A DNA stretch of 14,609 nt from Eubacterium limosum (lineage in GTDB: Bacteria; Bacillota; Clostridia; Eubacteriales; Eubacteriaceae), in assembly GCA_959020865.1 (NCBI GenBank), contig CAUEUD010000082.1, positions 1 to 14,609 of the forward strand, read 5' to 3'. The translations under genes were made by a program, and so were the position numbers. Under the pieces are notes generated by a model. That model did not search any database. It saw only the letters and a list, made by a program, of their open reading frames with translations, and had not been told where the DNA came from. Shown here piece after piece: positions 7,436-14,238 of this stretch; the stretch's first letter is position 1, and every line of letters starts with the position of its first letter.

Positions 7436-8053
7436 ATGAACGTGTTATTGCTTAACGGCAGCCCTCACCCAAGCGGCGCAGGTTATAAAGCTCTGGAGGA
7501 AATGACCGGAGTATTTGAAAAGAACGGGATTGAAACAGAGCTGATCCAGGTGGGGAATAAAGCGATCCGAGGCTGTATTGCCTGCAATTACTGCAAAGAA
7601 CATGGAAAATGCACCTTTGACGATCTGGTAAACGAAATTGCTCCAAAATTTGAAAAAGCGGATGGATTGGTCGTTTCCAGTCCCGTCTACTACGCATCAG
7701 CCAATGCGACGATGGTTGCGCTTCTGGACCGTCTCTTTTACAGTACGCCCTTTGATAAAACCATGAAGGTGGGGGCGAGTGTTGTCACCGCCAGGCGTGG
7801 CGGCCTGTCGGCAACCTTTGACGAATTGAATAAGTATTTTACCATTAGCGGGATGCCGGTGGCATCCGGACAGTACTGGAACAGCCTGCACGGCAGAAAC
7901 GCAGATGAGGCGTCTGAAGACCTGGAAGGCCTGCAGATTATGAGAACCCTGGCTGAAAACATGGCGTTTCTCATAAAATGTATTGCCCTTGGAAAGGAGC
8001 GGTATGGTGTGCCTCAAAGAGAGGAAACAGTATTCACCAATTTTATCCGTTAA
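7436..8053 (+). CDS. Flavodoxin-like FMN reductase with iron-sulfur flavoprotein (Isf)-type Cys motif
   Basis: A 205-aa flavodoxin-fold protein of the NADPH-dependent FMN reductase/Flavodoxin_2 superfamily. The N-terminal strand and phosphate loop read MNVLLLNGSPHPSGAGYKAL, and the second flavin-contact region is SSPVYYASANATM (about 85-97). After the second strand there is GCIACNYCKEHGKC, giving Cys47-X2-Cys50-X2-Cys53-X5-Cys59. This matches the compact CX2CX2CX4-7C motif that binds a [4Fe-4S] cluster in iron-sulfur flavoproteins. Many relatives annotated simply as flavodoxin family also carry it, so cluster binding is inferred. It probably shuttles electrons in an anaerobic redox or stress reaction. 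AAGGAGG lies 8 nt upstream of the ATG. It stands alone, with its own promoter upstream and a hairpin terminator 30 nt downstream. It could also belong to the transporter stress response, but nothing links them except position. Confidence 0.85.
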   Translation: MNVLLLNGSPHPSGAGYKALEEMTGVFEKNGIETELIQVGNKAIRGCIACNYCKEHGKCTFDDLVNEIAPKFEKADGLVVSSPVYYASANATMVALLDRLFYSTPFDKTMKVGASVVTARRGGLSATFDELNKYFTISGMPVASGQYWNSLHGRNADEASEDLEGLQIMRTLAENMAFLIKCIALGKERYGVPQREETVFTNFIR

Positions 8054-8083
8054 AAAGAGAAAATAGAAAAATAAGCAGTTTTG

Positions 8084-8119
8084 AGAGCCGGAAGTTCCTG
8101 TTTGGACTTCCGGCTCTTT
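8084..8119 (+). terminator. Intrinsic terminator between convergent genes
   Basis: A 12-bp perfect stem AGAGCCGGAAGT/ACTTCCGGCTCT (8084-8095 with 8106-8117) has a 10-nt loop. It lies 30 nt after the flavoprotein stop and about 50 nt past the stop of the convergent PucR-type gene. The T run after the stem is short on the plus strand (TTT). On the minus strand the tail is CTCAAAACTG and then AT-rich. It probably serves both genes, though the weak T tracts make efficiency uncertain. Confidence 0.7.
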
Positions 8120-8169
8120 GCGTGTTGTGTTTATTGCCAATGAAGTTTTATTTTCAGAAAGAAAAAGCA

Positions 8170-9396
8170 TTAGTCTTTACACTTTTCAATGGCAAAAGAC
8201 ATGAGTAAAACCCAATTAGTCATGCTTTCGGATAAATCGAGACCGGTGAGCGCAGTAATCCGGGTCAGTCGGTATTGAAGCGTATTGCGGTGGATAAAGA
8301 GCTGTTCAGCCGATTGCTTCTGATTACACCTTGTGATAATAAAGGTACGCAGTGTTTCGTAGTATTCTGTATGATGATTTTGATCGTGATGCTTTAGCTG
8401 TTTTAGGGCAGGGTGGCAGTACCAGTCCAGTGGATACTTACCCGTATAGTTTTCAAGCAGAGCATAAAAGGCATAGCTTGTAAAATTCGCCACTCGGTTT
8501 TTATCCTTATGCTTTTCCGCAAGTTTAATTACGCTGACAGATTGGTTAAAATAGTGATGAAAATCCATAATGTCTGAAAAACGCCAGCTGATTCCAACAC
8601 GGGCGTTGTCCTGCAGCGCCAGCCTTTCCAGGGCTTTACGCTGGATGGAATCAACGCCTGAGGTGAGTGTACAGATATAGCCCTTTTTCTGGACGAGATG
8701 CCCCTCCGGAAAAATGCTGTGCATTTCCTGTGAAAAGGCCCGTTTAATATACCGGTTATCATACCGGTCAACCAGGCGCGCGGTTACAGCCTGCATTTCT
8801 GGGGGAAAAACAAGGCCCTTCAGGCTGGCAGGACTGTTGTCTGCGTCGCCGTCAAGCAGGGAAAAAAGCGCGGTGGCATAAGGCATATCCTGTAGAGATA
8901 CCGGTGCCTGCGGATGATTACGGATGTAGGCGGTATAAATAAGCTTGGCCAGTATGGGAAGCGTCTGCTGGTGCATGGCGCAGATAGGCGTGTGATGGGC
9001 GACCATCACCAGGGCAGCCATTACGTGCCGGTCCTCTTCAATTCGCGCGACGAGCTTGGGCTGTATGTCGCCCTCCAGGGTAATCTCCTGCACAGGCAGA
9101 CCAGTGCGGCTCCAGTCCTGCATGGCATCATTGGCACAGACCTTTCGTGAGAAGTCACCAGTGTACGAGCCTTGACGGATATTTTCGGACCACAGGGGAT
9201 CCATAATTTCAAAGTTGCCGGAATGGCACAGCACAGCGCCAAAAATATCAATAAGAATGAGTGCGTTTCCGACATAACGCGCGGCCGTATTTAGAATGCG
9301 CTCCATATCCGAAGCGTTACTGGACAGATCGATAAGCTTAAGTAAATCCTCCTGGATAAAAGGATCAGCGGGTGCATAGAGTTCATTTGCCAACAA
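8170..9396 (-). CDS. PucR/CdaR-family transcriptional regulator
   Basis: A 408-aa regulator. The C terminus (about 345-405) carries the PucR-type helix-turn-helix: SAEQLFIHRNTLQYRLTRI followed by TGLDL. The N-terminal half (about 15-130) looks like a GAF/PAS-like sensory domain (ILNTAARYVGNALILIDI), and the middle has the weak GGDEF-like region usual in CdaR proteins. The start is a TTG at 9396, or the adjacent TTG at 9393. AAGGAGG lies 7 nt upstream, and no in-frame ATG lies near that site. It is transcribed away from the alcohol dehydrogenase-AOR operon across a 178-bp shared region. It most likely regulates that operon in response to a small organic acid, alcohol or amino acid; such regulators are usually activators. 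The inducer is not evident. Confidence 0.88.
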   Translation of the reverse strand: MLANELYAPADPFIQEDLLKLIDLSSNASDMERILNTAARYVGNALILIDIFGAVLCHSGNFEIMDPLWSENIRQGSYTGDFSRKVCANDAMQDWSRTGLPVQEITLEGDIQPKLVARIEEDRHVMAALVMVAHHTPICAMHQQTLPILAKLIYTAYIRNHPQAPVSLQDMPYATALFSLLDGDADNSPASLKGLVFPPEMQAVTARLVDRYDNRYIKRAFSQEMHSIFPEGHLVQKKGYICTLTSGVDSIQRKALERLALQDNARVGISWRFSDIMDFHHYFNQSVSVIKLAEKHKDKNRVANFTSYAFYALLENYTGKYPLDWYCHPALKQLKHHDQNHHTEYYETLRTFIITRCNQKQSAEQLFIHRNTLQYRLTRITALTGLDLSESMTNWVLLMSFAIEKCKD

Positions 9397-9574
9397 GAAA
9401 AATCCTCCTTATAGAAAAATACAGATTTGACACCTGGATTTTATTGATTTGTGCAATATGCATAAATTATCAGCATTTTTTCGGGTTTGTAACCGATATA
9501 CATTATTCAGTCATGATGATATCATAAATATATAAGAAAAACAATCGTATAAAACAGGAAAAGGAGTGAAGAGA
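9397..9574. promoter_or_regulatory. Divergent control region with three dyads
   Basis: This region separates the PucR-type gene from the dehydrogenase operon. It holds TGCA-ATA-TGCA (9452-9462), an imperfect TCGG...CCGA dyad containing GGTT-TGT-AACC (9481-9496), and the perfect palindrome ATGATATCAT (9516-9525). TTGACA is present at 9427-9432 on the plus strand but has no matching -10 at 16-18 bp. I find no strong constitutive promoter toward the operon, which is consistent with activator control. Which dyad binds the regulator is unknown. Confidence 0.4.
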
Positions 9575-10732
9575 ATGATTACATCGTATGAGATTTTTGT
9601 ACCGGTTATTATGGGAAGCGGTTCATCAATGCGCACTGGAATGAAGGTGCGGGAAATGGGATGTTTAAAAACTTTGGTCATTTATGACAAAGGAATGAAG
9701 GATACCGGCATCGCAGACCGCATTCTTGACAGCCTGCATGAAGCGGGGCTGGAGACAGTGATTTTTGACGGCGTGGTGCCGGATCCACCGGATACAATGG
9801 TGGAGGCGGCAGCGGAAGAAGCAAGGAAAGCCGGGGTTGACAGTATTGTGGCAGTTGGCGGAGGAAGTGCCATTGATACGGCTAAAGGCGTCAATGTGCT
9901 TATCAATAATCCGCCTCCGCTCAGCAATTATTGTGGCGGTGTGCAGAATGGATTGAAGCCTGGTCTGAAAATGGTATTTATTCCAACAACCAGCGGTACC
10001 GGCAGCGAAGTGACGAACATGTGTGTCATTTCTCTTGTGGAACAGAAGAAAAAAGACAGTGTTGTTTCACCAGTATGCCTGGCCGATTTAGCGATTGTGG
10101 ACCCGGATCTCACGCTGGGGCTTCCCCCTAAGATGACTGCTGCAACTGGAGTCGATGCCTTTGCTCACGCGGTGGAATCACTGACCGGCGGACAGGCTAA
10201 CCCAATGGCAGACGCGCTTGCACGGGAAGCGATCCGGATGATCGTTAAATGGCTTCCGATCGCCATTGAGGATGGAAAAAACCTGGAAGCGCGTGAGCAT
10301 ATGATTTTGGCTTCAACCTTTGCCGGGATGGCTTTTACCAATGCGCTGGTACACATGGGGCATTCCATTGGGCATACGTTTGGTGCGCTTTTTCACCTTC
10401 CGCATGGCATCGCCTGTTCTCTGGCGCTGCCGGAGGTCATTTGCTATACAGCAAAAACAGAGGCGCATAAGGTCCGTGAAATCTGCGACTGTATGGGTGT
10501 AGAGGTGCCCGCGGACGCGGATAATATGGCGGTGGGAGAGATAGCCCGTGAAGCGATTCGAGGATTTTTGAAAAAAGCTGGAATGCCGAATATGAAAGCG
10601 CTGGATATTCCCAAAGAACCCCTGGGAGATATCGCAAAAGCAGTGACTCAGGATATTGGGTATGCCATTATCCCTTATCGTATCAGCGCTTCAAAAGTAC
10701 ATGAACTGCTTCTGCATGCCTACGACGCATAA
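9575..10732 (+). CDS. Iron-dependent (group III) alcohol dehydrogenase
   Basis: A 385-aa NAD(P)-dependent dehydrogenase of the Fe-ADH/FucO/DhaT family, which interconverts a primary alcohol and its aldehyde. The nucleotide-binding region has GGGSAID (95-101) and SGTGSE (140-145). All four metal ligands are present: Asp194 and His198 (GVDAFAHAVE), His263 (MGHSIGH) and His277 (FHLPHG). Length is normal for the family. The start is ATG 9575 because AAGGAG (9561-9566) is 8 nt upstream. The GTG at 9566 overlaps that site and cannot be the start. Only 19 nt separate its stop from the AOR gene, so the two form an operon and may act in series, with the aldehyde as shared intermediate. Substrate choice (ethanol, butanol, 1,3-propanediol, 4-hydroxybutyrate or other) cannot be decided from sequence alone. 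Confidence 0.94.
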   Translation: MITSYEIFVPVIMGSGSSMRTGMKVREMGCLKTLVIYDKGMKDTGIADRILDSLHEAGLETVIFDGVVPDPPDTMVEAAAEEARKAGVDSIVAVGGGSAIDTAKGVNVLINNPPPLSNYCGGVQNGLKPGLKMVFIPTTSGTGSEVTNMCVISLVEQKKKDSVVSPVCLADLAIVDPDLTLGLPPKMTAATGVDAFAHAVESLTGGQANPMADALAREAIRMIVKWLPIAIEDGKNLEAREHMILASTFAGMAFTNALVHMGHSIGHTFGALFHLPHGIACSLALPEVICYTAKTEAHKVREICDCMGVEVPADADNMAVGEIAREAIRGFLKKAGMPNMKALDIPKEPLGDIAKAVTQDIGYAIIPYRISASKVHELLLHAYDA

Positions 10733-10751
10733 GAGAGAGGAGAATAAAGCA

Positions 10752-12449
10752 ATGTGGAATAAAATAACATTGGAAATGGATACACTTTCAGTTAACAAAC
10801 TGCCCCTGGACGAAGAATACCGTTTGCTGGGAGCGCGGTCACTGGTAGCAGAGTATTTAATCCGAAATGTTCAGCCAACCTGCGATGCATTAGGACCAGA
10901 AAACAGGATTATTTTTTGTACTACCTTATTTGCAGGCACACCAATGACGACTGCCGGACGACTTTCGGTAGGGACAAAAAGTCCGTTGACCGGAGGAATC
11001 AAAGAGAGCAGCGTTGGTGGCTGGGCAGCAACGCTGATGGCAGGACAGGGAATAAAGCTGATCGAGGTTCTGGGTCACTCTGATGGTCTGTACTATTTAT
11101 ATATTGACCCCGAAGGACAGGTGTCATTGGAGGATGCCTCCGATTATCAATTAATGGGTAATTATGCGTTTAGTACAGCGATGCGTCAAAAATATGGTGA
11201 GAAAACCGCTGTCATGTCTATCGGACAGGCCGGAGAACGCCAATATAAGGCTGCTTCTATTCAGGTGACTGAATTTGGTGAGGGTTACCCGTCACGTGCC
11301 GCAGGGCGTGGAGGCGTTGGCGCAGTTATGGGGAGTAAAGGATTGAAGGGGATTGTTATTGCAAAGGCCACAGAGACCTACAAACCAGAATACGCTGATG
11401 AAGCACTTTTTAAAAAAGCCTGTGGGAAAATTAATAAAATGATCGCCTCTGGCGCATCGAAGGATCCTTTTCATAATATTGGAACCATCTCAACCATTGA
11501 GGCAACCAGTAAAACAGGAATATTGCCAGTCCAAAATTTTTCAGGCCGTCTGATGGCTGACTGCAGCGGTGTTGGCGCCCAGACTTTTTTGACGAATCTG
11601 GCAAAGCGGGGCGGCTGCAATAAAAAGCCCTGCCAGCCTGGCTGTGTGGTACAGTGTTCCAATGTTTATAATGATGAAAAAGGCGATTATCTGACCTCTG
11701 GATTTGAGTACGAGACAGTGGCCCTCTTTGGACCAAACTGCATGATTACTGACCTGGATGTAATTGCGCGCATGGACCATCTTTGTGATGATATGGGAAT
11801 TGACACCATCGAGATGGGAACAGGGATCGCGGTTTGTATGGAGGCGGGTAAGCTGAAATGGGGCGATGCGGCAGCTGCCTACGCACTGCTTGAGGAAGTA
11901 CGTGATGGCACAGAATTCGGTAGGGTGCTGGGGAACGGTTGCGAAAGTGCCGGAAAACACCTTGGCTGTGAGCGCATACCGGTTGTTAAACATCAGGCAT
12001 TGGCAGGATATGATCCGAGAAATACAAAGGGAACAGGCGTTACCTATTCCACAAGCCCACAGGGGGCCGACCATACTGCTGGTCTGACCATGGGCCGGGC
12101 CTTTGATGACGCTGGACGCGCAGGGCAGGCCTATGCCTCAAATAAGCTGCAGTCCGTATTGTGCTTTGCGGACAGTATGATGTGTCTCTTTGCTTTTTCC
12201 AATTGTATTCCAGGGGTGCCTCACCTTGCAGAAATGATGGAAGGGCTTTATGGAGGAAGCTGGAAGCCCGCAGATCTTCTGGGATTGGGCGTCAAATGCC
12301 TGATGACAGAAAAGAAATTCAATATGCTGGCTGGAATGACTACTGCGGATGACAGACTGCCTTCATTTTTTTATGAAGAGCGCTCCAGAGCCACCGGTTC
12401 TCAGTTTGACTTAATTGATGAAGAGCTGGACGCAATCTTCGAATTCTAA
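10752..12449 (+). CDS. Aldehyde:ferredoxin oxidoreductase (tungsten-pyranopterin type)
   Basis: A 565-aa AOR-family enzyme, slightly shorter than the roughly 600-aa archaeal type enzyme. It would oxidise an aldehyde to a carboxylic acid with ferredoxin, or run in reverse when reduced ferredoxin is abundant. The N-terminal domain has TPMTTAGRLSVGTKSPLTGG (63-82) and GRGGVGAVMGSKGLKG (185-200), which contact the bis-pyranopterin. The cluster ligands appear to be Cys294, Cys298, Cys302 (CQPGCVVQC) and Cys478 (DSMMC). The first spacing is X3 rather than the X2 of the P. furiosus enzyme. FEYET (318-322) and GADHTAG (438-444) are further AOR features. The start is ATG 10752 with AGGAG 9 nt upstream. 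A longer in-frame extension would run into the dehydrogenase gene. It is followed, with a one-base overlap, by a MoaD-like gene, suggesting dedicated cofactor support. Confidence 0.92.
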   Translation: MWNKITLEMDTLSVNKLPLDEEYRLLGARSLVAEYLIRNVQPTCDALGPENRIIFCTTLFAGTPMTTAGRLSVGTKSPLTGGIKESSVGGWAATLMAGQGIKLIEVLGHSDGLYYLYIDPEGQVSLEDASDYQLMGNYAFSTAMRQKYGEKTAVMSIGQAGERQYKAASIQVTEFGEGYPSRAAGRGGVGAVMGSKGLKGIVIAKATETYKPEYADEALFKKACGKINKMIASGASKDPFHNIGTISTIEATSKTGILPVQNFSGRLMADCSGVGAQTFLTNLAKRGGCNKKPCQPGCVVQCSNVYNDEKGDYLTSGFEYETVALFGPNCMITDLDVIARMDHLCDDMGIDTIEMGTGIAVCMEAGKLKWGDAAAAYALLEEVRDGTEFGRVLGNGCESAGKHLGCERIPVVKHQALAGYDPRNTKGTGVTYSTSPQGADHTAGLTMGRAFDDAGRAGQAYASNKLQSVLCFADSMMCLFAFSNCIPGVPHLAEMMEGLYGGSWKPADLLGLGVKCLMTEKKFNMLAGMTTADDRLPSFFYEERSRATGSQFDLIDEELDAIFEF

Positions 12450-12661
12450 TGATAACCGTCATTGATCCCTTTGGAATTCAGATTCAGATTGATTTTCAGT
12501 CTGGCATGACCGTCAATCAGGTGTTAGAGAAAGCACAGGTGGTTTTGAACAGACTGGATATTGTCTTAATGGATCAAAAGAGGATTATTCCCCCGCCTTT
12601 TGAAACAGAAGTGCAGGATAAAAATATACTTCGAGTCCTCAGAATTGTCAGCGGCGGTTAA
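12449..12661 (+). CDS. MoaD/ThiS-like ubiquitin-fold sulfur carrier protein
   Basis: A 70-aa protein ending in RIVSGG. The C-terminal Gly-Gly is the hallmark of MoaD/ThiS-type sulfur carriers, which are adenylated and thiocarboxylated at that end. The pattern of strand (MITVIDPFGIQIQIDF), helix (TVNQVLEKAQVV) and C-terminal strand (NILRVLRIVSGG) fits a beta-grasp fold. Its ATG shares an A with the TAA of the AOR gene (TAATG), so translation is tightly coupled. MoaD donates sulfur for molybdopterin dithiolene formation, and AOR needs a pyranopterin. The natural inference is a dedicated sulfur carrier or an AOR-associated accessory protein. No E1-like (MoeB) or MoaE gene is visible in the window, so partners must be encoded elsewhere. 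A short ferredoxin-like or unrelated beta-grasp role cannot be excluded. Confidence 0.85.
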   Translation: MITVIDPFGIQIQIDFQSGMTVNQVLEKAQVVLNRLDIVLMDQKRIIPPPFETEVQDKNILRVLRIVSGG

Positions 12662-12727
12662 TAACAATGACTCTGCCTAAAGTGCTGAAAAATGGATAGA
12701 TCAAAAATCCAAATAAGTAAATAAAAG

Positions 12728-12764
12728 ACCACTCTTTCGTGATAAAGAGTGGCCTTGTTTTTTT
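12728..12764. terminator. Bidirectional intrinsic terminator
   Basis: The stem CCACTCTTT/AAAGAGTGG (12729-12737 with 12744-12752) has a 6-nt loop and is followed on the plus strand by CCTTG and seven T (12758-12764). On the minus strand the stem is followed by GTCTTTTATTTACTTATTT, also U-rich. It lies about 65 nt after the MoaD-like stop. The plus-strand T run overlaps the stop codon of the convergent symporter gene. It should end both transcripts. Confidence 0.85.
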
Positions 12765-14157
12765 ACAGCCCGATGCCAAATTTATTTAAGTAGCCCATAA
12801 TAAAGATAAAGAGAATCACAAAAGGCAAAACCCAGGTTACATAAAAGCGGATACCTTTCGGAAATTTTAAGCCGTTGCCGGTATTGGCCTCATTAATAAA
12901 AGCGTCCCAGCCCCAGCCTTTCTTAGATACGCAGAACAGCAGGTAAATAAGAGAGCCGAGCGGCAGCAGGTTATTGCTGACGATAAAGTCCTCAAGATCG
13001 AGAATACCAGTGCCCTGGCCCAGCGGCTGAAAGCCTGAGAGCACATTAAAGCCGAGAATACAAGGCATGGATAAAAGAATTATGGCAGCCAGATTAATCA
13101 AGACGGATTTTTTTCGGCTGAAGCCCCAGCGGTCAATGGCGAATGAAATAATGTTTTCAAACACAGCGATAACCGTTGACAGTGCGGCAAAGCTCATAAA
13201 CACAAAGAAAAGAGCGCCCCAGATCTGGCCCATGGGCATTTCGTTAAAAATGTTGGGAAGTGTCACAAAAATAAGGGCGGGCCCTTCGTTAGGCGCGACG
13301 TTGAAAGCAAAACAGGCTGGGAAAATAATCAACCCAGACATAATAGCAACAGCGGTATCAAGCAGTGTGACACGAAGGGCTTCGCCGCCCAGTGTGTGGT
13401 CTTTTCCGATATAGCTTCCAAATATCGCCAGTGCGCCGATTCCAAGCGACAGGGTAAAAAACGCCTGGCCCATGGCCGCGAAGATTGCTTCGCCCAAAAT
13501 CATGTTTCCCTGAGCATCATACATCAGGTTATTGAAATCCGGCATCAGATAAAATTTCAGGCCTTCCGCAGCACCTTCCAGTGTGACCGCGCGTCCGACC
13601 AGAATAATCATGACTGCCAACAGACAAATCATCATAACCTTTGTGATCTTCTCGACCCCGTTTTGAAGCCCACGGGAACAAACCCCCATACAGATCAATA
13701 CTACGATGACCATAAAAACAGTCATCAGAACAGGCTGTCCCATCAGGTTCGCAAATTCTGCGGAAACGCCATCTGCATTTAAGCCGACAAAATCCCCCTT
13801 GGCCATTTTAAAGAAGTAAAGCAGCAGCCAGCCGGCGATGGTGGTGTAAAACATCATCAGTAGGTAATTTCCCGCGATACCGAAAAAGCTGTATAGATGC
13901 CATTTTGTCCCTTTAGGTTCTAATTCATCAAAGGAACGGGCAATACTTTTCTGGCTGGCACGGCCGACAGAAAACTCCATGACCATGATCGGCAGGCCCA
14001 TGATAATTAAGAATAATAAATACAATAAAACAAAAGCAGCACCGCCGTATTTTCCAACAATGTATGGAAAGCGCCAGACATTTCCCAAACCGATGGCACA
14101 GCCTGCCGAAATCAGCAGAAAGCCCAAGCGGGATGAGAAGGTTTCTCTTTTTTGCAC
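12763..14157 (-). CDS. Sodium-dependent NSS-family (SNF/LeuT-like) symporter
   Basis: A 464-aa inner-membrane transporter of the neurotransmitter:sodium symporter family, which in bacteria mostly imports amino acids with sodium. About 11 transmembrane helices can be traced. TM1 carries the unwound-helix motif GCAIGLGNVWRFPY (19-32), TM6 reads GQAFFTLSLGIG (230-241), and TM8 has SFAALSTVIAVFEN (322-335) with Ser327/Thr328 at the position of the Na2 site. The length and 11 rather than 12 helices are usual for bacterial members such as TnaT and MhsT. The start is GTG 14157, with AGGAGG 8 nt upstream. The ATG at 14164 is out of frame and too close to that site. It has its own promoter (14210-14238) and converges on the AOR operon. 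The substrate is unknown. Confidence 0.93.
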   Translation of the reverse strand: MQKRETFSSRLGFLLISAGCAIGLGNVWRFPYIVGKYGGAAFVLLYLLFLIIMGLPIMVMEFSVGRASQKSIARSFDELEPKGTKWHLYSFFGIAGNYLLMMFYTTIAGWLLLYFFKMAKGDFVGLNADGVSAEFANLMGQPVLMTVFMVIVVLICMGVCSRGLQNGVEKITKVMMICLLAVMIILVGRAVTLEGAAEGLKFYLMPDFNNLMYDAQGNMILGEAIFAAMGQAFFTLSLGIGALAIFGSYIGKDHTLGGEALRVTLLDTAVAIMSGLIIFPACFAFNVAPNEGPALIFVTLPNIFNEMPMGQIWGALFFVFMSFAALSTVIAVFENIISFAIDRWGFSRKKSVLINLAAIILLSMPCILGFNVLSGFQPLGQGTGILDLEDFIVSNNLLPLGSLIYLLFCVSKKGWGWDAFINEANTGNGLKFPKGIRFYVTWVLPFVILFIFIMGYLNKFGIGL

Positions 14158-14209
14158 AATACATACCTCCTTTGCAAAAGTTTTCTTTTTAAATTAGTCC
14201 AACTTTCAA

Positions 14210-14238
14210 AGTATATCAGAAAATCTTAAGAGGGTCAA
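14210..14238 (-). promoter_or_regulatory. Sigma-A promoter of the symporter gene
   Basis: On the minus strand TTGACC (14238-14233) is 17 bp from TATACT (14215-14210). Each hexamer matches five of six consensus positions. Transcription would start near 14203, about 45 nt before the GTG. I see no clear operator or riboswitch in this short leader. Confidence 0.75.

Noticed and set aside
7697..8170. 157-aa minus-strand frame opposite the flavoprotein gene
   Set aside because: It is antisense to a clearly coding gene, crosses the terminator hairpin and has no family-like features.
9427..9432. TTGACA as a -35 box for the dehydrogenase operon
   Set aside because: Hexamers 16-18 bp downstream read TTGTGC, TGTGCA and GTGCAA, none resembling a -10 box.
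10656..10751. N-terminal extension of the AOR gene
   Set aside because: It is entirely in the dehydrogenase gene and the short gap after it. The ATG at 10752 has a proper AGGAG and matches the expected AOR N terminus.
11541..12074. 177-aa minus-strand frame inside the AOR gene
   Set aside because: It is a shadow of a strongly conserved coding region, with no start signal and no domain pattern.
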